64,000 bases of DNA from Coptis chinensis (lineage: Eukaryota; Streptophyta; Magnoliopsida; Ranunculales; Ranunculaceae), in NCBI GenBank assembly GCA_015680905.1, contig CM027378.1, forward strand, positions 78,707,501 through 78,771,500, in the 5' to 3' direction. Position numbers and translations under genes: made by a program. Under the pieces are notes generated by a model. That model searched no databases, had not been told where the DNA came from, and worked only from the letters and a program-made list of their open reading frames with translations. Positions within the stretch are counted from its first letter, which is position 1. The number at the start of each line of letters is the position of its first letter. Of this stretch, positions 47,901-59,651 are shown in pieces.

Positions 47901-48400
47901 AGAAAGATGGTTTTAGACGATATGCAGAGGAGTTAGTCATATAGTACCATTTATTCACATTTGCTATATATAGAATCATATTTCTACATTAAACAACAAA
48001 AGTAACACACATTCTAATAAAAATACAAAACTCTGTGTTTCTGTGAGGATTCCATCCAAAGTCTTTGTGTTTTTCATGTTCAAACAATGAAATGAACAAA
48101 AATAAAAAAGCCGAAAAAATAATCATCTATCATATTCATAAACAAGAAAATGGACTAATGTAAAATCGTATTATCAGCAAGAATTCATAGACAACTTAAC
48201 AAAAATAAAGCTCTTAAAATATCTTTTAGAGGTCTTGGCCAATTCATAATAAAGTTGCACATGGTTCAATCAGAAAACTAAAACTTACCAGATGAAAAAA
48301 GTGGTAGAGGATTAGGTGTTGGAAAAGATGCAAACGATGGTGACAGTAATAGGCCAGAAGCTCCAGGATTGAGGCAGAGAGGAGTGGTTGAAGAAGACAT

Positions 48401-49047
48401 TTCTGTTTAGTATCTTTTCCCCTTTTTGTTGGTACCTGCTGTGTTGGTTATTTGATTCCTATAATTTCTAAGTAGAGTCTAGGAGATTTAGTTATCTGAT
48501 TCCTATAATTTAGGTAATTTAGGAAAAGTTAGTGAAAAAATGGCAATTATAATTGCCAAACAAAACTTACTCAATTAAGGTAATTTAATTCTTCTAATAC
48601 CTCAATTCTTCTTCCATCTTTTCTTTTTTGATAGAAATTAAATTTCAAAAGACTATAAGTAATTTAAATGGTTAAAATAAAAATAAATCTCCAAACAACT
48701 AATTTGATGATTCTATTCAAGAGTAATTTTCACTTTTGATGAATTAATGAAGTTTGAAAATTGTATGAATTTTAGCATTCAAAGCTAATAGAATCACACA
48801 CAGAGAAATCTTTGTTCTTTTATTTTTTCCTAATTATTTTTATTCCTTTTCCCCCCTCTATATCCTAAAACCTAGCAGTAGGGATATATTTCGTTTCATA
48901 TTAAAGCTAAAACTCTAGTTTAGCTATAGTTAATTTATGTGGACATGTGGCAAATTCTTATTGGACCCACATGCCCACATACAAAAAGACCAACATACTA
49001 AATTTTCTGGTATCCGCCCATATTTAGATAGATTATCTGTGGTATAA
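48401..49047. other. Truncated CPS3 upstream region
   Basis: Matches the other CPS flanks only for the first 48 bp, then jumps to sequence that lies about 0.5 kb farther upstream in units 1 and 2 (near 22180 and 32620). From 48541 it follows 32690-33195. It ends at the left edge of the Athila-like fossil. No gene is seen. Confidence 0.7.
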
Positions 49048-50770
49048 TGATAAGCACCCAAAACTGTAATATTAAACCCCGAGAGACATAGCATTTTGAT
49101 CGATTATGTGTTTAATAATCATGTAATAATTATATTTTCGTACTTTTGCAGGTTTCTGCAGTTAACATGAATATAATGATAAAACATGCATCGAAGTACG
49201 GGAATATTGGAATATTTGAAGTTTCCCACTCAACCCCAGTGAAGCCCAACAAAGCCTGACTAGAGCCGAAGTTTCCAAAAGAACAAAACCAGTGCAGAAC
49301 GGGTCCACATATAAAGAAGCAGCAAAGTTCCAAAGCTCACATCTGATAAATCTAGATGCCGACGTTGGCTAGTGAACTGCTAGAGCGACCAGGGCGACCA
49401 ACTCTATGCAAAGACAGAAAGTTGTAAAAATGACAATATCAGCGCCGCCACTGGACACAGTAAGTTGACCCACTCTGCAGGCCCAAAAGGCATGACGAGT
49501 CAGCATAGGTAGGTGGCAAGAGATGGTCACAAATTTGTGCCACCTTGCAAGGTGAGAAGGCACATGCCAATTGAAAGTTTAAATTGAATTGGGCTACAAA
49601 ACAAAACCAAAAACAAAATTTGGTTTGATATGGAGAAAAAGACAAAAGCTAAACCAGGTAAAACCAAAACTTTGTATTTCAAAGTTTTGAGTCTCGCAAT
49701 TCAACAAAAGGACAAAATCAAATTAAAAGCTTCACGAGCCATTCAGCCTATATATATGAGGGGGTCTTCAGATATTCTCCTTCAGCATTTTCATGCTTTA
49801 GCCTCCGCTTAGCAGTCAGTTAGTTTTTCATTTTAGCACTTAAATTCTGTCCCTTTTATTTCAGCAGCTTAATACTGTAAGTCATTTTCTTCTTAATGAA
49901 AGTAATTTCTTTTCTAGTTTAATTTATGTCTTGGATTTATTTATTTAATGTATACAGCAAGTTTAATTATTCTTCCAATGACCATGAGCTAATCCCCCCC
50001 CTTAGGGGGAGGGTTATGCTGCTCGTGTGAGAATCCAGATTGACTCTTTATTATTCTAGAATCACTACTTAGGAATTAGGTATAGATTAGACATCCGGTC
50101 CCAAAATAACTAAGACTGTACAAATTTGGAGTGCTGATGCCCCAGAATAGTCTCGCGAGAGACCCAAAATGTCTCGCACGTGACTTTTTTGTGTCCAACA
50201 GCTCTCCAATTTGTCCAGCTGATATAAAACGAGCCAGGAGCTAAAATGATATTCCAGAGATGAAATATTAGTTCAACTTCTTATGCTAGTGCGATGCGAC
50301 TCAGAGATGTGCGCGTTTCGCTAGGGATCAATACTCGACGTCGTCTCGGGTTTGTCTATGAACTCGAGACAAATTAGAGCTGTAGTGATGTGATAATATA
50401 AACTGTTAAAAAATGATTCTTGCATGAGAATGATTAACCCTCTCCCTATTTCTCTATCTTTGTTTATTTACATCGAAATCACCGTTAGTAATTTACATTA
50501 TTTACATTTCCATTAAATTAATTAAACCAACTAAAAAACCTAAAATCCTACTCACTAAAAGTTGTAATTTCAGTTGTGAACCTTGCCGAGCCCTAAGGTT
50601 TGGACGACTCCTTACTCGACCTATCCTACCAAACCCACATGAGTAAGGTAACTTGACTAAACGAACAACTATATGGACTTTGGACTTTGGTCTTCAGACT
50701 TCGGACTTCGGACTGTGGACTTCGGACTTAAGTAAAGAATAACCAATAACGTACAATTCCGAGTTTATCA
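49048..50770 (+). repeat. 5' LTR of the Athila-like fossil
   Basis: Limits rest on TG at the junction with CPS flank sequence and CA immediately before the primer site (gagtttatca at 50761-50770). The 1.7-kb length is usual for Athila. It contains a short GGACTTYGG array near its end and paired CTCGCGAGAG-like words near 50150. Confidence 0.7.
50673..50731 (+). repeat. 9-bp minisatellite GGACTTYGG
   Basis: About six imperfect units of ggactttgg/ggacttcgg lie head to tail, within 100 bp of the right end of the LTR. Confidence 0.8.
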
Positions 50771-50772
50771 AA

Positions 50773-50791
50773 TGGCGCCGCTGCATGCCGA
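50773..50791 (+). other. Primer-binding site, Asp tRNA-like
   Basis: TGGCGCCGCTGCATGCCGA resembles the TGGCGCCGTTGCCGGGGA site typical of Athila/Tat elements, two bases after the LTR. Confidence 0.65.
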
Positions 50792-52117
50792 AGGACTCTA
50801 GACATTTAACGTAATAACTGGAATACATTAAACATAAAAACCCCCTCCCCTACCTCATTATCTTTTTAATTTCCATTTCTTTTGTAATACTAACGTGTTA
50901 CGTACCTTATTGCCCCAACTTTTTCTACTAACAGATATCTGTGAACCAAGTCTTGTTTATTTTCATTAGCACAATCTAAGTATTCCGTAGGAACTTGAAG
51001 TATTGAACTGACAAAAGAGTCTCGGACGACACTATATTAGTAGCGCGCGAGACTAACCTGGAGTATCAACACTCTGGTTTTAAGGTACATGCCACTTTCC
51101 TTTTCAGTACTCTTTTGGACTCTCTTGTCCAGTTTATCTAGTAAGTTCACGAGCTCGGGACTTAGTTCGATCGTTGTACGAGGAATCGCGGGACGCTAGG
51201 TTTCAAATTTTTAAACTCCTCAAACTTTGTCGAGGATATTAATTGGTTGTTGCTATAACCTATTTTACCTTGCATGTTTGTGTGTTGGCATGAGAACTCT
51301 TTGCATATAAATGTGGTTCGTTATTACATCTTCACGTTAATACGATTAATATGATTCGAATATATTTGGATGTATGTATAGATTCAAACCACCTGCTTAG
51401 AATATTTTTGTATGTGTATGTTACATCAATTCACGTACGCGGTATTCATTTGTATGAGTTCATTCTCGACATTCCCTTAGCTCACATTTAAGTTGCACGT
51501 ATCGATTGCTATAGATTATTGCATGCGTAGGACACATTTCTATTCACATAAATTTGCATATGTAGACTTCCTGTGTAAAACTAGTATGTGTTAATTGTAT
51601 GTTTAGTTTCTATATTGACATCCATCGTTTTTAATTGCATGTTTCGTAATCACATCTCCATAATACATTAATTACGTAAACTAAAAATTAAAAATTAAAA
51701 AAATAAAAAAATAAAAAAATCCTAATAATTAAAACTTCATCTTAATCATCTTAATAACACCCCGCATAATACACCATCATAAATCATCATCCTATTCCAT
51801 CAGTGTCGATGAAACTTGAAAAAAAATTGAGGTTGCCTAATTAAGGAACGTGCTAGCACGAACAACCTCCCTCAATTCTATCAGGTGACCTGGCTGCTGG
51901 AATATTCACACGTTGTCCTAGCTTACCTGCTCAAGTTAGCAACAGCTCAGGAAGACGTGCTTCACCTCCCTCCTCCCTTAATTCTAAAACCTCTAGTCAT
52001 AATTCGTTTCTTATGAAGCCTTGAATTAAAATTTGTATTTGTAAGAGACTACGGTCTGGTAAACATAAGGAATTAGAACTTATATATCGGCATCGAAAAT
52101 ACAATAAACAACTGCTT
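50792..52117. other. Leader of the Athila-like fossil
   Basis: About 1.3 kb without recognisable coding. AT-rich middle (51300-51720) with an aaattaaaaa run; a CTCGG..GCGCGCGAGACT pair lies near 51018-51056. Confidence 0.5.
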
Positions 52118-53985
52118 ATGCTATCTCCTAGACATAGTTCCTCTTCCGTAAACCAACCTCGACAAACATCTCCATTGCCATTATCTCCTTTAATTATGGC
52201 TGAGGAAAATCCCACAGTCAAGAAACCCCTTTCGGATTTCTATACTACCTTACAGGAAGGACCTGCTTCCTGCATTAAACTCGATGCGATTGTAGGTGAT
52301 TTTCGCATTCTGCCAAACATTTTCGGTTTGTTACCTGTTTATCATAGTTTAGACCATGAAAAACCGTACAATCATCTTCGTCGGATGCAACAAGTAACAC
52401 CACTTTTCGCCATCCGACCGTTACCAACGAACAAGTCTTGCTTAGGTTGTTTCCATTCACCTTAGCTGATAAAGCTTCAGTTTGGCTCGCCGGACAAGCG
52501 CCGCAATCCATTGACACATGGGCCAAACTCATACAAGCATTCATGATAAAATTCTATACTCAGAAGAAAACTACAAAAATGCTTCAGAAGATTCAATTCT
52601 TTCGCTAACATCCCCAGGAATCCTTTTCGGAAGCCTGGAGCAGATTTACTGATCTGCTTCTCGAATGTCCCCATCATCAACTCGACACCGCTGTATTAGT
52701 CCGTTCATTCTTTAATGGTCTATCTGACCATCAAAAGGAAACATTAGATATCATGAACGGCGGTTGTTTCATGGACAAAGGCGCTACTGAAGCAAACACT
52801 TTCCTTAAGAAACAGGCTTCACGAAGCACCCATTGGGGAAACACTAATTCTTCCAGATCTTCTAAAGAGACTCCTACCAAGGTTACATCTATGCTCGAGG
52901 TCAAACCCGATCCGGAATTAAAAACCCTGATCGAGTCCCTAAACAAAAAAGTCGATGCTCTTTCGGTTCAAGTAAATGATCAGAAACCCAAACAGTTCAT
53001 GGCTGCCAACACTTTCCCATGTCCTCTTTACTTAAGTTCTGAGCACGCCGATTCTTATTGTCCTTTGGTATACGAGTGCCCTCCCCAATCTTCTGAAGAG
53101 GCTTGTGCTTTTAACATCCCTAATGCACCTTGGCGACAACATCCGAATTTGGCTTGGGCACCCCCTGCCCAACAACAAGCTCTTCAGGGTGTCAACAACG
53201 CTTCTGCACGACCACCTGCAAACTACAATTCCTACTGTCAAGGAAATCCTCCACAATTTCAGCAAGGGCAAAATAATTTTCCCAATAACGCAAATATAGG
53301 GTACCAAAACAACCGCAACCTTGTTCCAGCTAATCAAGGATATGGCTACCAAAATCAACTTGTAAACAATAACCGTGAACTTGTTCTTACTGCTCTACTG
53401 GTACAATCCGCTGCCGATAAAATAGCTGAAACTTTTCTGACTTACATGAATCAACAGAATCAAATCTTAGCATCTATCCAACAGTCTCTTCAGCTGTTAG
53501 CACAGGATAAAAGTCAAAAGGGCATGTTTCCTGGCCAAGCAGTTCCAAACCCTAAGCCTACAAACACTGCCTTTGAACTCAACAATGCACCAGGATCTAG
53601 TAATCCAAGCCAGGGTGAGGTAAATTCCATTACCACTCTTCGTTCTGGCCGAACCATCGACAATAACATACGTATGCCAGACGAAGAATCGACGGAAGCC
53701 ACGGCTGACATCCTTCCAACTCCTACCTCGCAACCTATAATGGACGAAGTTGTTCCTTCCAAATCTACACCCACGTCCCTAGGAAAAGACGCCACTGATC
53801 CTTATACGCGATTCCGCCCAAAAGCTCCGTTCCCTGCCAGTTTGACAAAGAACAAACGTGACGAACATTTCGATGAGATCCATGAAACCTTCAAAAATTT
53901 GACCATAAACTTACCTTTTCTAGATGCGCTTAAGCATTTGCCCAAGCATGCCAAGTTTTTGAAGGACATGTGCACCACCAAATGA
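52118..53985 (+). pseudogene. Athila-like gag region (fossil)
   Basis: Text such as DAIVGDFRILPNIFGLLP, then EKPYNHLRRMQQV in the first part, and the long open stretch 52753-53985 rich in Asn, Gln and Pro after a KKQASRSTHWGN segment, follow the plant Athila/Tat gag pattern. The C-terminal end has FLDALKHLPKHAKFLKDM, the conserved segment just before protease. Gag would build the particle. Not one open frame. Confidence 0.8.
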
Positions 53986-54051
53986 CGTACGAATGTTCCT
54001 CAACAAGCGTTTCTCACTGAACAGTTTCCCTCGTTTACTACTACCAATAGG

Positions 54052-54606
54052 GTGGTTAAATACAAAGACCCAGGTCGACCAACTGTACCATGCACATTGG
54101 GCGACAAGTATATCGCTACTGCACTTTTAGACTTAGGCTCCAGTGTTAACCTACTTCCCTACTACTTATTTAAGCAGTTAGGTCTTCATGAGTTAAAACC
54201 TACCAATATGACTCTACAACTCGCGGATCGCTCCATCAAGTACCCAAAGGGCATAATAGAAAACGTCATAGTCAAGGTCAAAGATTTTTACTACCCTGTT
54301 GATTTTGTCATTCTAGATACCGAAGTGGCATGTGATTCCATTCCTATCATCTTGGGACGTCCATTTCTTGCAATTGCTAATGGTCTCATAAATTGTTGGG
54401 ACGGTTTGATGACGTTGTCTTTCGGGAACCTTTCTGTCGAACTCAACGTCTTCAAATTAATGAAACAATTTCCCGATCCTATAATGGAGGGTGAGATTAG
54501 CTTGGTTGATAGTCTGGCACATGATTATTTCACAAAGTTTTTTTCCGAAGATGAGGTACACCAATTTCTTTCTTTTGATAATCCTGAGTTTGATGATGAC
54601 TCGTAA
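54052..54606 (+). pseudogene. Athila-like aspartic protease region (fossil)
   Basis: ALLDLGSSVNLLPYYLFKQL carries the D-x-G-S active-site pattern of retroviral-type proteases, followed by the flap-like region and IPIILGRPFLA near the end. Protease would cleave the gag-pol product. Confidence 0.85.
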
Positions 54607-54777
54607 ATTAAGGATGTCCACGCATTATTAGAGTCAGTACCACTATTTGATCCTACTACTGCGGTACTAACTGATCCAGAAGAACCAGACTCGATCTTTT
54701 CCATTGAAGAGACGGTCGCTCACGAATCCTTAATCCCAAATCCTCCAACTCCTGATTTAAAATCTCTACCCTCTGAT

Positions 54778-55319
54778 TTGAAGTACGTGCATCTCGATCC
54801 CGATGGTAGTCACCCTATAATAATTTCTGCTCACTTAACTACCAACGAAGAAGCATGTTTGATTCATGTCATTCGTGAACACCGCTCCGCTATCGGGTGG
54901 TCCTTAGATGATATCAAGGGAATAGACCCTAGCGTATGCACGCATCGTATACATCTCTATGACGGCTCAAAGACATCGTGAGAACCGCAACGTCGCCTTA
55001 ACCCCGCCATGATAGAGGTGGTGAGAGAGGAAGTTTTACGTTTACTTGACAAGGGTATCATATACCCTATCTCTGATAGTGACTGGGTTAGTCCTGTCCA
55101 CGTTGTTCCTAAAAAGTCCGGCATTCAAGTTGTACAGAATGAAAATGGTGAATGCATTTCCACTCACATTCCATTAAAATGGAGAATTTGCATTGACTAT
55201 CGCAAACTTAATGCCAGAACGCGTAAAGATCACTTTCCTCTCCCATTCATTGACCATATGCATGCTAGAACGTTTAGCCGGTCATGCTTACTATTGTTTT
55301 CTTGATGGTTATTCCGGCG
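54778..55319 (+). pseudogene. Athila-like reverse transcriptase, N-terminal part (fossil)
   Basis: It contains HRSAIGWSLDDIKGIDPSVC with THRI, VREEVLRLLDKGIIYPISDS, WVSPVHVVPKKSG and RICIDYRKLNART, the first conserved blocks of Ty3/gypsy reverse transcriptase. It is cut at YSGDF by the inserted element at 55325. Confidence 0.88.
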
Positions 55320-55324
55320 ACTTC

Positions 55325-58300
55325 TATAACACCCCGTGTTTTAATTCTTTTATTTTCCTAATAATAATAATAATAAAGATAATAATAATAGATAATAGAT
55401 AAAATAAAATAGGATAAGTGTTAGTGGAAATAGGAGACGTGGGTTTATGGGATAAACCTTCTTCCCTATTTCGGGGGTTTTGTTTTGAACAGAACAGAAA
55501 ATAGAATAGGGTTGGTCAAAAACACCGCGAGAGTTTTACAGAAAAGGGAGAAGTTTTACTGACAACAGAAAAGGAAGATTTTTCCTGGTAGCTGGCTGAT
55601 AGTCGGAGCGCGCTAAAGGTGAGTAGCTATTTTTGCTATTTCACCGAAAGTTATAGTTTTCGTATATCGGTGTATAGGTTTCTGTTTTTATATATACTGA
55701 TCATTATCCTGTTGTATTGGACTTCGTGCCATTTGTATTATTAAACTTTGTTGAATTTCGGATTTGTAATTAATCTGTCGAAACTTTGTTAAAATTGGGT
55801 AAACTGTTGAATCTCGACAGACGTCAATGGCGTCAGCCCACAGAAATCGTTTTGTATAATTTAACTCTTTGTTTTGGTTTGTAAACTCCTATGGTTGAAG
55901 TGTTGTGGTATATTGGGTTGTGTAGTCGTGATGTCGGGCAAAGATGAAGCTTCGGAGGGAGGCATTAATGGTGTTATTCTTGCCATTCTTGTGATAATCT
56001 TGGGACTTGGGTTTTTATCGGTTTTAAAATGGTTTGAACGGTTTTTGTTTGATTTGGTGGGTTGTTGATGTATGTGTGAATGTTGGAATGTGGATGGGGT
56101 CTGTTGCAAGGTGGCGGAAGCCATTAATTCATGACGAAAAGTTTTAGATCTAGTTTTGAAGGAGATAGGGATTGAATGATTTGGGGGTTTTGTTTTATTA
56201 AAAGTGTTTGGTTTTGATAAGGAGTAAAATCGGTTTGATGAAGTGAGGAGTGGTGGCGATTTTTGGTGGTGGTGGTGGAGGAAGAAGGTTGGAGAAGATG
56301 AACAAGAAATCTCGGTTGGGCTTTGGGCCTAAACCTTTTGGTTTTGTGTGGGCGAAAATCTAATTTAGTTTGGGGCGATTTTAGTTAAGTTGTTAGGGGC
56401 TGGACCACATTAGTTATGTTGGGCCATTTCTATTTTTGTTTTATTTTGGGCCCGATTTTAGTTTGTTTTGTTTGGGCCTTCTCCCATTTGTTTTCGGGCC
56501 GAACTCAGTTGTGTTTTGGGCGATTCGCCTCACCAAGTTTTTGGGCCAGTTTCTAATATTGCTTGGGGCCAGTCCATAGGACTTAAAATAGATCTTTTTT
56601 TGGGTCTTTCAATGTTTAGACTTTCGGGTTCTGAGGTTTGGGCTTGGCCAGTTGGGTCCGAATCATTACCTTAGTCATGAGCCCATGAGCCATGCATATT
56701 GACCTTAGCCATGAACCACGGCTATGACCCTGAACCTGTTGAACATGAAAACCACAGTTTGACTTTGACAATGACGTGTTGACTTTGACAATGATGTGTT
56801 GACTTTGACCAGAGTTGATTGTTGACCAGGGTTGACTTTGACCAGTTGACCCAATTTGACCTTTTAACTCGGATTATGATTCGGTCTATTAGGATAGATC
56901 TAGGGCTATTAGCATGCTTGGCTTTAGGCTAAGACCTTTCTATATATACATGTGTACGTGTATTAACTACTCGGTGATTTTGCAGTATTTTATGATATGC
57001 AACGTTATGACACTTAGACATTCATGAAATTAATAACGCGTAAACCAAAAATACATTTACCAAGATACTCATTCGTTCTCTGAAATGATATATACAATAA
57101 AGTTCAATAATGCGTAAATAAATTTACCACAACCTTTTAGAACTCTCCACGCCTTAAGTTTTGGAATTGAGTTTTATGACTGTTGATGTCATAGGTTAGG
57201 TGGGCATTTATTGAATATGCCATAAATGGCCCGTTAGCGTTATCTATGGATATTCATTGAATGTGTCATGAATGACCCGGGTATTCATTGAATGTGCCAT
57301 GACTGACCAGATTCTTTGGACTGCCCTAGAAAGGAACTAAGGTATTCGCCTTGCGGGTTAGTTGTATTCCTTGAGTGTACGGGAATGTAGGGTTGGGTAT
57401 TCCTTGAATGTGACGGGAATGACCTAAGGTATATAGGCACTAAATGGTGAGTATATAAGAAAAGAAATTGATTATTTGATAAGAGAAATTGATTTGATTA
57501 TGCGAGTATATTTGGGCTTGCATTAGAATACCTATAGGATATCTACACATATTATATAAAATTGCTAACTTTCTTTTGCAGGAGGGTAGGACTTAATAAT
57601 ATTTTTTGTGCGGGGGACGGGTCCTACCCTTTATACAAAGCCATGGATATCGGTAAGTTTTAATGCAATGTTTTAGATATTAAAACGAGTGATTTGAATG
57701 AGTTAATATAATGGAAGTTTTGCTTGGGAAGAAACTATGCCGGTTGAAATGACGGAACTACCTGTCTTCCAAGCTGAGAATGATTAAGTTATGGGAAAAT
57801 ATAAAGTGATTGTTTGGATAATTAAAGTATGATAATGTTTATATGTGGTTAGTCTACTCATACTAGCAAATTTAATTTTGCTGACCTATGTTTGCTTTGT
57901 TTTGGCAACGTGGGTATGTTCTTGGGAACATAGGTGGAAGGCAAAGGGAACCGCAGGGCGCAGATTTGGATTTGATCTGGAGCAGTCCGGGAGTTTATTT
58001 TGATTAGGTCTGATCTTTTGGAAGTATGTAATAACGTAGTTTTCTTTTCATATGACATGAAAATACGATGTTGAAGACCTGTTATTCTTAGAGTGGTTTG
58101 ATGTTTTATTGGGACGGAAGATAGATTTTTTTTATAAAGTAATAAAGAGAATTTTGGAGATTGAATTGTGGTTAAGATTTTAAATGATGTGGGTTTTCGG
58201 TTTTGGCATGTGTAGTATCCACCCCGTCATAGCCTGGGTTTTTAGACAATTGAATATAGTGATGTTTGAGATATTTATATTTCAAATATTCATTTTTTAA

Positions 58301-58326
58301 TTGTTTAGAAAATTCGGGTTGTGACA
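55325..58326. mobile_element. Solo-LTR-like insertion (~3.0 kb) inside the Athila-like reverse transcriptase, fossil
   Basis: The insert begins TATAACACCCCGTG and ends GGGTTGTGACA, and is flanked by the 5-bp direct repeat acttc (55320-55324 and 58327-58331). Removing it in thought leaves the usual YSG-x-FQI run of a reverse transcriptase. No gag or pol coding is found in 3002 bp. TGTAACACCCCG-type starts with multi-kilobase LTRs are known from Tekay/Del chromoviruses, so a solo LTR of that type is the best guess; a non-autonomous element is possible. It contains a dense W-box cluster at 56757-56861. Confidence 0.65.
56757..56861 (+). promoter_or_regulatory. Cluster of eleven TTGAC words (W-box-like)
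   Basis: Eleven TTGAC cores, most of them TTGACC or TTGACT (W-box TTGACY), occur in 105 bp, partly as gtgttgactttgacaatg repeats. W-boxes bind WRKY factors. The array lies inside the solo-LTR-like insertion. Confidence 0.6.
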
Positions 58327-58331
58327 ACTTC

Positions 58332-59651
58332 CAAATTGTCATTGATCTCGCCGATCAAGAAAAGACAACTTTCACATGTCCCTTTGGAACCTTTGCATAT
58401 AAACGAATGCCTTTTGGTCTTTGCAATACCCCGGACACCTTCCAACGCTGCATGCTCCACATTTTCAGTGATATGGTGGAACGTTATATGGAAGTCTTCA
58501 TGGACGACTTTTCCATTTATGGAAATTCCTTTAACGAATGCCTATCCAACCTTTTTAAGGTGTTGACGCTTTGCGAAGAGAAAAATCTGGTACTTAATTG
58601 GGAGAAGTGTCATTTTATGGTTACCAAAGGACTTGTTCTAGGTCATATTATTTCGAAAGACGGGATAGAGGTTGATAAAGCTAAAATTGTTAAAATTGCT
58701 TCGCTACCTTTCCCACATACAGTTCGTGATATCCATGCATTTTTAGGACACGCTGGGTTTTACAGGAGATTCATTCAGGATTTTTCTAAGGTTGCTCGAC
58801 CCTTAACCAATCTCCTGTTGAAGGATGCGGTATTCGACTTCAATTACAATTGCAAACAAGCTTTTGAAACTCTAAAAACCGCCCTGACTACCGCTCCTAT
58901 CATTCAACCCCCTGATTGGTCTCAACCATTCGAACTGATGTGTGACACTAGCGACTTTGCTATTGGCGCCGTACTAGGCCAACGACGTGATGACAAACCC
59001 ATTGTCATTTACTACACTAGTAAAACTCTTAATGACTCTTAACGCAATTACACAACAACTGAGAAAGAGTTCCTAGCTGTTGTCTATGCTTTGGATAAGT
59101 TTCGCACCATCGTATATACTGACCATGCCGCACTTCGATACTTACTCGCAAAAAAGGACGCGAAACAACGATTGTTCCGCTGGATCCTTCTCTTGCAAGA
59201 ATTCACCCTGGAAATCAAAGACAAGAAAGGAACCGAAAATGTCGTGGCCGACCATTTATCAAGGCTGGTTGGTGACATTGATAGTGATTCTGAAGCCATC
59301 TGTGATTCCTTCCCAGATGAATATTTGTACTCCATTTTCTCCTCTCCATGGTATGCAGATATCGTTAATTACCTAGTTACTGAGGAAGTTCCTTCCTCGT
59401 GGTCACGTCCCGATCGTAAAAAGTTCTTATCCACTGTAAAATATTATTTCTGGGATGACCCTTACCTCTTTAAGTATTGTTTCGACCAACTCATTCGTCG
59501 CTGCATTCCCGGGAGCACACCGACGTATTATCTTTTTGCCATGAACAATCTTGCGGAGGTCATTTCAGTGGAAAGAAAACTGCAGCCAAGGTGTTGCAAT
59601 GTGGTTTTTACTGGCCTACCCTTTTTCGCGATGCACACGAACTTTTTATAG
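58332..59651 (+). pseudogene. Athila-like reverse transcriptase C-terminal part and RNase H (fossil)
   Basis: EKTTFTCPFGTFAYKRMPFG, then FMDDFSIYG (the YxDD-type catalytic block) and the thumb LGHAGFYRRFIQDFSKVARP are clear at 58332-59042. The RNase H part has [20 protein letters not shown] and DHLSRL in 59091-59290. It is broken within this span. Confidence 0.88.

Larger units (their letters stand above)
34826..48400 (-). pseudogene. CPS3, ent-CPS-like pseudogene
   Basis: The third class II diterpene synthase copy. Exons recognised: 48400-48285, 47750-47719, 47635-47547, 47455-47152, 47052-46869, 46786-46581, 46477-46357, 46236-45897, 45795-45680, 45414-45316, 45238-43647 (split by a LINE), exon 12 ending at 42500, and 35023-34826. 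Exon 14 is absent. In-frame stops lie in exon 4 (47429-47431, Glu to TAA) and exon 8 (46185-46187), where TAG replaces the first Asp codon of DIDD. The exon 8 donor reads GC instead of GT. About a dozen bases with the exon 12 acceptor are deleted near 42627. Exon 6 has lost 9 bp in frame and the Pro before the catalytic Asn is Arg. A copia element lies in intron 12. Upstream, homology breaks 48 bp before the ATG. Confidence 0.93.
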
